This document shows, one piece after another, positions 29,434 through 38,677 of a DNA stretch of 64,000 bases. The DNA lies in assembly GCA_001600355.1 (NCBI GenBank), contig BCJU01000001.1, positions 6,634,013-6,698,012 of the forward strand, given 5' to 3'. The notes beneath the pieces were generated by a model, which saw only the letters and a list, made by a program, of their open reading frames with translations, searched no databases and had not been told where the DNA came from. This DNA comes from Meira nashicola. Taxonomy: Eukaryota; Basidiomycota; Exobasidiomycetes; Exobasidiales; Brachybasidiaceae. A program made the position numbers and the translations under genes. The first letter of the stretch is position 1. Each line of letters opens with the position of its first letter.

Positions 29434-31383
29434 ATGGCATCTGACCATTCAGGGGAGAAAGATGATTCGGATGCCAATTCGAGTATAAGAAATTATCATA
29501 CGCAATCAAATTATCGTCCAAGAAAATCTCCGCCTCCTTCTCTTGAAATTTATCAAGACGATTCTACAATGACGGATCGAGGAGGAATAGCAACAATGAC
29601 ACATACTGATAAAAGATTCGGAGATAGTGAGGGAGGATATTATCATTCAACAAATAATTCAAATAGGCCTACTTTACCTCCTCTCTTGCCGACATCAATA
29701 ATGGAAGAAAGGCGGGAAATGGCGCCAATCTTACAATCGCCTCCCGCTTCGACCCCTTTTCTACAGCTTCCGTCTCCTACGAACTCTACCTCAAATCCTA
29801 GAAGATTGCGAAGTGCAAGCGAGGCGACTGCCCATCAGCCTCCGTTTAGGACGCTTTTCGCTCCTCCACCACCACCATTCGGTCCGTCACCTCAATCACA
29901 TGCAAGTATAGATTCAAGTTCTCCTTCTACTGCTTCAGCAAATACAGCTTTTGCACGCGGTGATCGCGGTGGAAGTCCCACAATATCTTCTTTACCGCCC
30001 CTCTCTCGATTTTCGAGCAATATTCGAAGGAGCAATACAATATCCTCAGTTTTGCATCATGGTCCTTCGTCTTTAGGCGGTGGTAGTGGTTCACTTGCTC
30101 GACAACAGCATCAATTACCACCACCTCATCGGATATTCTCTCGTAAATTATCAGATGCATCTTCACGATCCCAACATCCTTCATTGCCTGCACCTTTTGC
30201 ACAAATAGGTTCACCATCACACTCACAACATGTCGCATGGCAACACTATCCTCAGCACAATCAATATGGACAAAGTGCAGGCAGCCTTAAAGAACCTCTC
30301 ACGCCTGGAGCTATGAGCAATAGTTCTAGTTTTAGTACAAATACCACTACAAGTAGTATTGCTACTGCGATTGCCCATCATTCTGCTACTTCTACAGGTT
30401 TGGGTACGATTGCTCATTCACCCTCTTCTTCTTCAACGATGGGCAAGAGCACAAGTATGCGAAGCATGGTTGATGAAGCAGGAATGAGCGGTGAAGAACA
30501 TTCACCTTCTTCACGTAAAATGGCAAAGGTTCACGTTCCATCGGCCTGCTTGAATTGCAAGAAAGCACATTTAGCTTGCGATGTAAACAGACCATGCAGA
30601 AGGTGTATCAATCTCGGCAAAACAGATACATGTATAGATGTTCGCCATAAGAAACGTGGAAGGCCAAGATTACGCGATCGTGAACATTCGGGCAATTCTA
30701 CGACAATGCTTAGTGCCAGTAATTCATCATCTTCTCCACGACAAGGAGTGCCTTCAACGCCTCCTCATTATGGTCAAATGCATCATAATACTCCACCTTT
30801 TTCTGCATCAAGTGGAATGACACGAGGAAGAAGTATTTCAGCCGCTTCGATCGGTAGTGGAGCAGGTGGTATGTCCCGAAATATTGCCATGGCATACGGT
30901 GCACCACATCAACAGTATCCGCAACAACAACAGCAAAATCAACAATCGTCAACATGGATGATTCTTTCTACATCACTTCATTGTGCACGTAACAGTGCTA
31001 ATTTACCACATATGTTGGGAAATGTTCATCAAGATGATTTATTGGGAACATTTTTGCTAGATATGGTTCATCCTGCCGATGTTGGAAGGGTTGAAAATAT
31101 GTGGAATTTATTGATCAAACCTGTTGATGTTCCTGTTCAACCTCTTTATGCTCATCCGGATACGATCATGACTATACCACCAGACGATTTAATGAAGCCA
31201 GCAACAGGAACAGTATACCTGCGTGAGGAGAATATCCGAATCGCTCAAGCTCCTAATCCTGACGGAAGATCGTCTTACATCGTTCGTTCGATTGGTTTTC
31301 ACCTTGGAGGAGGAACTTTTGGCGTTGATCTTTATCGAAAACATACATTCGATCGTGCCTACATCGTTGCCTCATTTTCGTGA
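29434..31383 (+). CDS. Zn2Cys6 transcription factor with PAS-like region
   Basis: 649 residues, no intron. A long Ser/Pro/His-rich N-terminus leads to a fungal binuclear zinc cluster at about 370-401 with spacing CX2CX6CX5CX2CX8C (CLNCKKAHLACDVNRPCRRC), then the basic RHKKRGRPRLRD. After a second low-complexity part, residues about 507-570 (WMILSTSLHCARNSANLPHM, LLDMVHPADVGRVENMW) resemble a PAS fold, and the C-terminus ends HTFDRAYIVASFS. The cluster-plus-PAS arrangement resembles the Ert1/AcuK/Rds2 group of carbon-metabolism regulators, but the exact orthologue is not established. ATG 29434 is the first in-frame ATG. Confidence 0.85.
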   Translation: MASDHSGEKDDSDANSSIRNYHTQSNYRPRKSPPPSLEIYQDDSTMTDRGGIATMTHTDKRFGDSEGGYYHSTNNSNRPTLPPLLPTSIMEERREMAPILQSPPASTPFLQLPSPTNSTSNPRRLRSASEATAHQPPFRTLFAPPPPPFGPSPQSHASIDSSSPSTASANTAFARGDRGGSPTISSLPPLSRFSSNIRRSNTISSVLHHGPSSLGGGSGSLARQQHQLPPPHRIFSRKLSDASSRSQHPSLPAPFAQIGSPSHSQHVAWQHYPQHNQYGQSAGSLKEPLTPGAMSNSSSFSTNTTTSSIATAIAHHSATSTGLGTIAHSPSSSSTMGKSTSMRSMVDEAGMSGEEHSPSSRKMAKVHVPSACLNCKKAHLACDVNRPCRRCINLGKTDTCIDVRHKKRGRPRLRDREHSGNSTTMLSASNSSSSPRQGVPSTPPHYGQMHHNTPPFSASSGMTRGRSISAASIGSGAGGMSRNIAMAYGAPHQQYPQQQQQNQQSSTWMILSTSLHCARNSANLPHMLGNVHQDDLLGTFLLDMVHPADVGRVENMWNLLIKPVDVPVQPLYAHPDTIMTIPPDDLMKPATGTVYLREENIRIAQAPNPDGRSSYIVRSIGFHLGGGTFGVDLYRKHTFDRAYIVASFS

Positions 31384-31617
31384 AAACACAAGCGAAATAA
31401 AGGTGTTTTTTATATACATTACTTGCTCCATTTTGTATTCTATTTCTCAAAAGATACTCTACTCGAGTACCATATTTCCTTTTCAATGATACCAAAGGTG
31501 ATCTTGATCATCAATTATACCAAAGATCTTTCGTGTGCATGTGTTCAAACAATGAAATTGTTAGATGAATTTAGTAGAAATACAGCAGCAAGACAAAACA
31601 ATGGTATATAAAAGCGA

Positions 31618-32826
31618 TCAAATATGAGCGCTTGTTGGGGTTTCATTGGCGAATGAGCCAAGGAGATCCAAATGTGGACAATTCACTTTCCCTTCAGCAG
31701 GACCTGACAAAATTCCTTCACCATGGCACAGCATCTTTAGCAAGCGAGGAAGTTTTGGCTCTCTTCCTTGACTTTGACTTGCCAGGATGGCAGCATTCAA
31801 TTCGCCGGCAGTACGTAAACGTTGAGCAGGTTGTAAAAGTTCGGCGATATGAGGAGGAGCTTCAAGAGAAGTATTTGTTCCTGCCTTCCTTCCTACTACG
31901 GTCGATGTTGAAATATTTGTTGAGCGTGGTAGCTCAAATGCAAGCAGCGCCATCGTTCGTTCTAGCTCGGGCAGAAGGTCAGGGTGCTCTTCTGCTCTAG
32001 GCGCCAACTCTTCGGAGGCGAATTGCAAAGCGTTGGCAATATCACCACCACGTATCAATTCAATCAACCTTTGCTGTTGAAGGTGAAAGAAAAGTAGTGG
32101 ATTTGTGTCGAGAATCTGTGAGATTAGAAAAATAAAGTCAATTTCCTATTCAACAAAAGAGTAAATGCAATATTGTAAAGATCAGGTTCTTATATTAGGT
32201 GTGGTCATAATCCGCATTTCACCAAGAATTTACTCGAAAGCATTCCTTGATTCCTCAGCGTGGTGCATGAACATTTTTCATCCTTTCGATCCCAGCAACA
32301 ACAACAACAACGACAGCGTTTTTGGAGGGAGGTTCTTTGTCTCTTTGTCATTTTAACTCACCTCTGGATCCAATTCATTCACTCTACCAATCGCGTCTTC
32401 TATATCGCCTCTTTGAATAGCACTACGAATGATCATTCTATTCTCGATGCTCTCCAAATCCACTTGTGGATTTAATCCTGATTCAAGCGAGAAGCGTTCT
32501 GCAGCATCCTTGTACCCTTCTATGACGAGATAATCCATTATCAGTCTGTTCAAATCTCTGTCGATGTCAAGGAAAAGAAAAGACGCTGTCAGTATTCCGC
32601 CTTTCTTTACTAAATTCTAGCGTGTCTTTATCAGTGGCAAAGAATTGTTTAACACCATTTTCCGTCATAAAATAATCGGAGAGATTCCCACTTTGCAAGT
32701 TGTGATTTCATCTTTCGTGATTCCTGATTAGAACAAAATAAAAAGAATTACTCACTCTTTGCTTACTGGATAACCATTTATTTTGGCTTCCCATTCTTTT
32801 TGTGTGTATGCTCGTTTTGTGGCCAT
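31618..32826 (-). CDS. GID8: GID complex subunit 8 (LisH-CTLH protein)
   Basis: Three exons on the minus strand: 32756-32826, 32362-32557 and 31618-32115, encoding 254 residues. Donors are GTGAG; acceptors are CAG. GID/CTLH is the ubiquitin ligase that removes gluconeogenic enzymes when glucose returns; Gid8 is a scaffold subunit. Exon 1 gives WEAKINGYPVSK and joins in frame to EDLNRLIMDYLVIEGYKDAA (LisH). The CTLH region follows (VDLESIENRMIIRSAIQRGD, AIGRVNELDPE, then LFFHLQQQRLIELIRGGDIA across the next junction), then the CRA part with ERTMALLAFE. Reading through both introns restores conserved residues at each junction, which supports the model strongly. Confidence 0.9.
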
Positions 32827-33275
32827 TTTTTTTAGGAGAAATTCAACTCAAGGTAATTATACCAAGAGAGTCTTTTCCAGTCCAATGGTGACGAAAGAAA
32901 AAGAGAAAGAATTGATTAACCGATTTTACCCTTTTTTCACCTTGCCGTTAAAAAAAAAAGCAAAGCGATAGAAGGGCCTGGGTCAATTGCCCTTGTACGC
33001 GTGCGTGTACGAGTTACAGAGCTTACGATTTGGGCATTCGCCAAAGCACCGCTTGCCAAACTGCGCTGCGCGGCGCTTGCAGTTCGTCTGTTGGACTTAT
33101 TCACTAGACTAGACTGTAAGCAAATGTTCCAACACTTTTGCCCAATTGAGTCCAACACTTGTGTTTCAAGCTGTAAATGCTAAAGCCGCTCGGATCCCCC
33201 TTTTTCTCTTTGTCAAATTGACCCTGGATTCCATTTTATTTAGTGTTTCTTAACACCATATCTATCGCCATCAAA
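32827..33275. promoter_or_regulatory. Divergent promoter GID8 / RhoGDI
   Basis: About 450 bp between divergent ATGs. No gene is supported; open frames on both strands are short and unlike proteins. Confidence 0.4.
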
Positions 33276-33973
33276 ATGTCTTCTTCTGCTGATCGTGTTC
33301 CAGATGAGGAACTGAGACCTACAGGTAGGTGAAGAAAAGAAAACCAAATTAAGAAGTTCATCAAACTTACAATCTCGCCCTTTTTTATACTTTTGCTTAA
33401 ATCACAGAAACAAAGGGATACAAACCAGGTGAAAAGAAATCAGTTGCCGAATATACACAATTAGATGCAAATGATGAAAGTTTAGCACGTTGGAAAGCAA
33501 GTTTAGGACTTACAGGTGAAGGAGGTCCAGCAGGTGATCCGAGCAAACCAAAACTTTCATTACATTCACTCGCTTTAGAATCATCTTCAGCTCCGAATGG
33601 TAAAGTTCAATTGGATCTTAGTAATCTCACTCAAGCTCAACTTGATGAAGTTAAAAAATCGCCACTTACTATCAAAGAAGGCGTTGAATATAACGTTGCA
33701 ATTTCTTTTACTGTCGGACAAGAAGTTTTATCTGGCCTAAAGTATATTCATGTCGTTAAACGGGCAGGCGTTACAGTCGATAAACTTGAACAAATGATCG
33801 GCTCTTACGGTCCTCGTGAAGAACCCTATATCAAACGCTTTGCTACAGAAGAAGCACCTTCTGGTCTGCTGGCAAGAAGTGGTAATAATACCGTTCGTTC
33901 TCGGGTGATCGATGATGATAATAACGTTTATGCCGATTTCACTTGGGTTTTCAAGATTGCCAAAGAATGGTAA
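33276..33973 (+). CDS. RDI1: Rho GDP-dissociation inhibitor
   Basis: Two exons, 33276-33324 and 33408-33973, 204 residues. It extracts prenylated Rho/Cdc42 GTPases from membranes. The short first exon encodes MSSSADRVPDEELRPT; the intron (GTAGGT...CACAG) joins it to ETKGYKPGEKKSVAEYTQLD, the regulatory arm. The immunoglobulin-like domain follows, with LDANDESLARWKASLGL, GVEYNVAISFTVGQEVLSGL, VDKLEQMIGSYGPREEPY and the C-terminal DFTWVFKIAKEW typical of the family. Length is normal. Confidence 0.95.
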
Positions 33974-34187
33974 CGATAATATTTCTTTTTTAAAGCACAC
34001 ATACACAGAAACGTATTGCTCCTTCTCTTTAATCACTTCCATATCAATTACACTTTTTTTTGTCACAGAAGAGAAAAAAACGTACAAATTATATCACAAT
34101 CACATACAAACACAGTAGTTGTGCTTGATTTACTGAATAAAACGAGCAGAAAGAAAAACGAGGAAAAGAGGTGGTAGAGAGATGCAT

Positions 34188-35330
34188 TTATATATCATTA
34201 GTGGTTCCATCGCTGACAATCGCCTCTGACGATCCATTTGCAATTTTAGCAGCTGGTAGGTTGGTATCCCCATTTGTACCTGTCTTTGCTGCCACTAAAT
34301 TTCCCTCCTTTTTAGGTGATACAGGAACAGGGGCAGGTGTAGAGGAAGAATCGTCTTTGGCGGGAGCTGGAGCGGAGCCTTCCTTTTTTGTTGCTGGAGC
34401 TGACGCACTACCGCTGATGCCCATCACTTCACTCCATCGATCACATAGCTTTTGTGCCCTTTCCTGGAAGTGATATACATCATCCTGTGGAACGCTTGAC
34501 AATTGTATAATCCTTTTCATCACTTTTCCAATCTTTGTAGAACGCAGCTGGTTAATTGTAATTTCGTTATAGGCTTCCACTTGCTTGAACGTTTTATCGT
34601 GCTGTTCCATTTCGCTTGCATTGATGTGACCATCTTTGGGTAGGAAACCTCTTTGTAGTGTATGACGCCATCCTTTTACTTTTTTCGTTTCTGGATCCAT
34701 CTCTGCTTCATCTGCTCCCTCCACATCTGCCGAATCTTTGTGATGATTATGAGTAGATGATGCATGATTGGATGTTGAGCTGGTGGGTGCAACGGAAGGC
34801 TTTTTCTCTTTTGGTTCGGATTTGGCTTTTTTCGATGCAGGTGGTTTGGGCACGGATGTGGATGGTTTTCTTTTTTTCACAGGTTGCACTTCTTCGTCTT
34901 CTTCCCCTTCATCTGCCAATTCATCTTCGTTTTCATCCGCCTCTTCAGCTTCCCGAACTGCATCATTTTGTTCGTCATTCCATTCTTTTGGATCTTGTGC
35001 TAGTTTGTATGCATTTTTTAGATCGGCAGCTCGTTTGTGAGGGTCACTTAGGAAAGCTTCTATTTCTCGTTTTCCTAGCAATTTTAGATCTCGATTAGTA
35101 TTGAATCCGTAATCAGCAGCGGGGAAGAAACGAACGATGTGATAATGCTTTCCAGGTCTAGCGCTCAAGACTGTTCTTTTAGGAACATTATCTTCGTGAC
35201 AAAGTATACCTGGCCAGGGAGGATAACCTTTAATCTTTCCTAAAACAATATCTCCCGGTTGAAATTGATGTTTACCCGATCCTTCGTCCCCCAGACTAGT
35301 AGAATTTCCGTTCTTCTTTCCAACTGCCAT
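34188..35330 (-). CDS. PWWP-domain chromatin protein with LEDGF-like helical domain
   Basis: 380 residues, no intron. The PWWP domain is N-terminal (about 22-110: FQPGDIVLGKIKGYPPWPGI, YHIVRFFPAADYGFNTNRDL). Such domains bind methylated histone H3 nucleosomes. An acidic and Lys/Ser-rich linker leads to a helical domain (about 240-310, QVEAYNEITINQLRSTKIGK, MKRIIQLSSV) resembling the TFIIS N-terminal/LEDGF integrase-binding fold. The signature tetrad is PPWP. Fungal relatives (such as S. pombe Pdp3-type proteins) anchor histone acetyltransferases to chromatin, but the partner here is unknown. The Ser/Pro/Ala tail has no recognised domain. Confidence 0.82.
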   Translation of the reverse strand: MAVGKKNGNSTSLGDEGSGKHQFQPGDIVLGKIKGYPPWPGILCHEDNVPKRTVLSARPGKHYHIVRFFPAADYGFNTNRDLKLLGKREIEAFLSDPHKRAADLKNAYKLAQDPKEWNDEQNDAVREAEEADENEDELADEGEEDEEVQPVKKRKPSTSVPKPPASKKAKSEPKEKKPSVAPTSSTSNHASSTHNHHKDSADVEGADEAEMDPETKKVKGWRHTLQRGFLPKDGHINASEMEQHDKTFKQVEAYNEITINQLRSTKIGKVMKRIIQLSSVPQDDVYHFQERAQKLCDRWSEVMGISGSASAPATKKEGSAPAPAKDDSSSTPAPVPVSPKKEGNLVAAKTGTNGDTNLPAAKIANGSSEAIVSDGTTNDI

Positions 35331-35733
35331 GATCCCATAAAAAGTTTAACCTCCTTCGATCCTCACTTTTACTGTTAACGCGCTTTTTATAGTGATGATG
35401 GTTGCGGATGCGAAGATGATCAGCGCGCTTTTTTCTTCGTTTTTGTATTTATCGAGAATGAATATTATTCCTTTACCATTTCACTCGCACTGACGCGCCG
35501 ATTGAAATAATATAGGTATGTAGTACATGCATACATCAAAGAACACCGGGCGAAAAAGCCCAAGTCAAACACGTCGCGCGCGTTTTTGGTGGGGTTTAAA
35601 GCAATAGAATTGGCAATTTATCTGAGCAGTATAAACGGTCAAGCATACATGCACAGCCCGTGATGACAAGGATGAAGAAAGAATACGATGTTCGACATAT
35701 TGGAAATCATTCTCATACGACATTTTGCAAATC
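35331..35733. other. PWWP gene promoter / flank of secreted-protein relic
   Basis: About 400 bp of noncoding sequence with GTATGTAGTACATGCATACA-like inverted words near 35515. No gene was seen. Confidence 0.35.
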
Positions 35734-36076
35734 TTATTGGAGAGCTGGCCGTTTCTTTGTCTTTTCTAATTTATTGGCTTTCGCTTCGAGTTTCTTTTGA
35801 ACCTTTTCGTTGTGATTTCCCAGCTTATTCATCATTCTAGCGAAAGTACCACTAAAGCATCTGCCAAAGCAAGTTCTGCTTTCTTGTTGTTTGTCAATCC
35901 AGGCATCTCGATGCAAACGTTGCGTTGATGCTAATCGCTCTCTTGTATAAGCTTCGTCACGAAGATTCTTAACTTGTTCTGTAATCTCTTCATTACTTTT
36001 ACTAGTGGAAGCAGCAGCAGCATGGGCAACAATTTGCATAAAGCAAACGAAAAAAAAGAAAGGAAAGGATATTCAT
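35734..36076 (-). pseudogene. Divergent small secreted protein family member (frameshifted)
   Basis: The main frame runs from 36039 to 35734 (101 residues from an internal ATG) and starts IVAHAAAASTSKSNEEITEQ, which looks like the end of a signal peptide plus the AASTSRE-like junction of the 10-kb family. An ATG at 36076 opens a hydrophobic stretch (NILSFLFF) one base out of frame with it; the break lies in the T8 run (plus-strand A8, 36050-36057). This is the same kind and place of lesion as in the copy at 9122. Family marks in the body are DAWIDKQQ, then a short Cys-rich knot RTCFGRCF, then a Lys-rich helix ending KTKKRPALQ. It may be a pseudogene, a homopolymer error or a slippage gene. 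Confidence 0.55.
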
Positions 36077-36326
36077 TCTCGTTCGATTTGATGGTGGGTG
36101 TCTCGAGAGAAAGAGATAATATGAATCCTTTATATCCTACTCGCAACATTTAATGTCTGCTTATCATGTGGCAGTGAAAGAGTGCATTTGTGTATGCGGC
36201 ATTGTTGTATGCAATCGTTTGTTTATTGCTATGATACTACACCACATTATCCATTCATCAAGCATAAGATTGAAATGTATAATATGTACAAAGAGGAAGC
36301 ATGTCTTCTCATTGAGTATATACCAC

Positions 36327-37229
36327 TTACACCTTTGACATCATCTTGCCCGAATTTTTTAATTCTCTCAAAGTTGCCATCACTTCAACCGCACCTTTTC
36401 CTTGCAGGTTTAATGCTTTTTTCACTTCTTCATCATTTACCAACATGAAAACGTTATGTTTCTTTTCATCATCTATCGTAAATTTTCCAGTAGTCACTTT
36501 ATTGTTTCGAACGTAATCGACTAACTTTTGTATGGCTGGTCTTGAAGGTAAAACGCCTTGAGAAAATGCAACGTTTGATTTTGTATATTCATGACCACAC
36601 ATGACTATTGTATCGCCAGGTAAAGATGCTAAAGTTTTATTTAATGCAATATCCATCTCTTCTGCTGTTCCTTCGAAGAATCTTCCACAACCTGAAATGA
36701 ATAATGTATCACCTGTAAAGACTGCTCTTTGATATTGTTGTTGATCAATATTTGTTGATTTTGATTTTGAATCTTCCAAAAAGAATGCAGTACTATCTTG
36801 TGTATGACATGGAGTTGGATATGTTTTAACATTAATTGAACTTCCTTCAAATAATGGAAAGCTATCACCTTTTCCAACGATCTTATTCACATTCTCAACT
36901 TGTTCACTTCCTCCATAAATTGGTGCTTTCGGATATGCTTTTGCAAAATCACCATTTCCGCCTGCATGATCTTGATGATGATGAGTTGTGATGTTTGCAA
37001 TTATTTCTTCTACACCAGATGATTTTGCTACATCTTGACATTTTGAAAGTGTGAATGGGTCAACTAATACACCTTTCTTTGGAAATGCTTCATCGATGAT
37101 CAAATAGCCATAATTATCTTCTCTAAGTGGAATTGGTTTAATAAACATCTTGTTTACAGTTGAAGTTGAAAATGATCGAAAAGGAGAAGTTGATGTTGAT
37201 CGTTTGCAAATAGTACGTAATAAGGACAT
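36327..37229 (-). CDS. GLO2: Glyoxalase II (hydroxyacylglutathione hydrolase)
   Basis: 300 residues, no intron. It hydrolyses S-lactoylglutathione to lactate and glutathione, completing methylglyoxal detoxification. The metallo-beta-lactamase metal motif is THHHQDHAGGN (about 84-94 from the first ATG), where most homologues have W instead of Q. Other ligands are in TPCHTQDS, FTGDTLFISGCGRFFEG and CGHEYTKSNVAF; the last is a family hallmark. The first 28 residues are basic and Ser/Thr-rich (SLLRTICKRSTSTSPFRSFS), a probable mitochondrial presequence. A second ATG at 37148 (MFIKPIPLREDNYGYL) would give a cytosolic form, so dual targeting is plausible. It is divergent from IBA57 by 191 bp. Confidence 0.93.
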   Translation of the reverse strand: MSLLRTICKRSTSTSPFRSFSTSTVNKMFIKPIPLREDNYGYLIIDEAFPKKGVLVDPFTLSKCQDVAKSSGVEEIIANITTHHHQDHAGGNGDFAKAYPKAPIYGGSEQVENVNKIVGKGDSFPLFEGSSINVKTYPTPCHTQDSTAFFLEDSKSKSTNIDQQQYQRAVFTGDTLFISGCGRFFEGTAEEMDIALNKTLASLPGDTIVMCGHEYTKSNVAFSQGVLPSRPAIQKLVDYVRNNKVTTGKFTIDDEKKHNVFMLVNDEEVKKALNLQGKGAVEVMATLRELKNSGKMMSKV

Positions 37230-37420
37230 CAATCTGTATACTCTGTCAAAATGGTAATGGTATTAAGAAGGCAAAAAGAGTGTCGTGTGTGTTTCTTCTT
37301 CTCTTTAACTTGTAGGGTGCGCTCAAAACCTCCACCAAGCGGGGAAAGGGCCCACGAGCGCTGATACAGTAACAGGCTAGCGCACGCAGAAGGCTTAACT
37401 CCGAGAACAGGAAAAAAGCG

Positions 37421-38560
37421 ATGAATTATACATGCATACGTACTTGTTATTTGTTTGGAAGAATATATGCAGTTTCCCATCATCTTAGCAGCTCGCAAAT
37501 CATCATGATTTCGATCGGCAAACGTAGTGCGACTGTTTTGAAAGTTCTGAGAGACAATGCCTCCGCCAAAGGATATCGACAACAATCACGAAAATTGCAC
37601 GCCATCTTATCCAATCGATCAATTGTACGAGCTTCAGGAAAAGATTGTGAAAAATTAATTCAAAATTTAACAACGAATGATGTTAAAAAAATATCAGAAG
37701 GACAAGGTCAATTAAACGGATTTCTTAATCCACAAGGTAGAACGATTGCATTTGCATTTTTATATAGAGTAGGAGAAGATTTTTTCTTTGATGTTGATAA
37801 AGATGCATTAACAGAAGTTTTAAATGGAATAAAAAAGTTTAAATTACGATCAAAGATCACTTTGACTGATGTTAGTCAAGAGATGGATATTATGGCACAT
37901 TGGGCAGGCGATGAACCTATTCAAAATACGCTTATTTCTATATCCGATCAACGTGCTCCCCAAATGGGCTTTCGATCAATAATACGTAAAGAAGACATCG
38001 GCAACACAACTCTTTCTGATCTAAAGGCATACACCGCTCATAGAACCATACAAGGCATAGCAGAAACTTCAAAAGAGATCACAATCGGTGGAATGCCTCT
38101 AGAAGAAAATTTAGATTTGATGCATGGTGTAGATTTTCGAAAGGGTTGTTATATAGGACAAGAGCTCACTGCAAGAACTCATCATACAGGCGTTATAAGG
38201 AAGCGCATCGTACCCGTCTCCTTATCCGATCATATCGAATCAGAAGTTAGTCAGATACAGCACAGACCTGATGCACAATTTGAACTTGATCATCAACTCG
38301 AAAACGGCGGCAGTGTAGACGTTCGATCGGAGCCGATCAAGAAAGATTCAGAGAGTACAAACGGTCGTCCTTCTAAAGGAAGATCTGCGGGAAAGTTACT
38401 CTCAGTCGTTGATAATATCGGCTTGGCCATGCTACGATTGGAGCAAGTTAATCGATGGAATAAAGATTTAATTATGCAAATAGCCGGAAAAGAAAAGCCG
38501 ATTCATGTTCGGCCTTGGATACCTACATGGTGGCCAGAAAATGTACAACAACAACAGTAA
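37421..38560 (+). CDS. IBA57: Mitochondrial iron-sulfur assembly protein IBA57 (CAF17-like)
   Basis: 379 residues, no intron. Iba57 acts with Isa1/Isa2 in maturing mitochondrial 4Fe-4S proteins. The aminomethyltransferase-like fold shows LSNRSIVRASGKDCEKLIQN, LTTNDV, GQLNGFLNPQGRTIAFAFLY and the signature KGCYIGQELTARTHHTGVIR. The first ATG is 37421, but a second in-frame ATG at 37505 (MISIGKRSATVLKVL) begins a better mitochondrial presequence, so the true start may be there. A hydrophilic insert (about residues 275-330) interrupts the C-terminal domain. It shares a short bidirectional promoter with another probable mitochondrial gene, GLO2. Confidence 0.9.
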   Translation: MNYTCIRTCYLFGRIYAVSHHLSSSQIIMISIGKRSATVLKVLRDNASAKGYRQQSRKLHAILSNRSIVRASGKDCEKLIQNLTTNDVKKISEGQGQLNGFLNPQGRTIAFAFLYRVGEDFFFDVDKDALTEVLNGIKKFKLRSKITLTDVSQEMDIMAHWAGDEPIQNTLISISDQRAPQMGFRSIIRKEDIGNTTLSDLKAYTAHRTIQGIAETSKEITIGGMPLEENLDLMHGVDFRKGCYIGQELTARTHHTGVIRKRIVPVSLSDHIESEVSQIQHRPDAQFELDHQLENGGSVDVRSEPIKKDSESTNGRPSKGRSAGKLLSVVDNIGLAMLRLEQVNRWNKDLIMQIAGKEKPIHVRPWIPTWWPENVQQQQ

Positions 38561-38677
38561 TCAATATTCACTATTCTTCTTCAATGATAAAGCATAAATT
38601 GCATTTCCAGTTTAAGCATGCAAAATCCATAGTAAAGTAATATAATAGTACAATTTATTGTCCGTTTCCCGCCTCCT

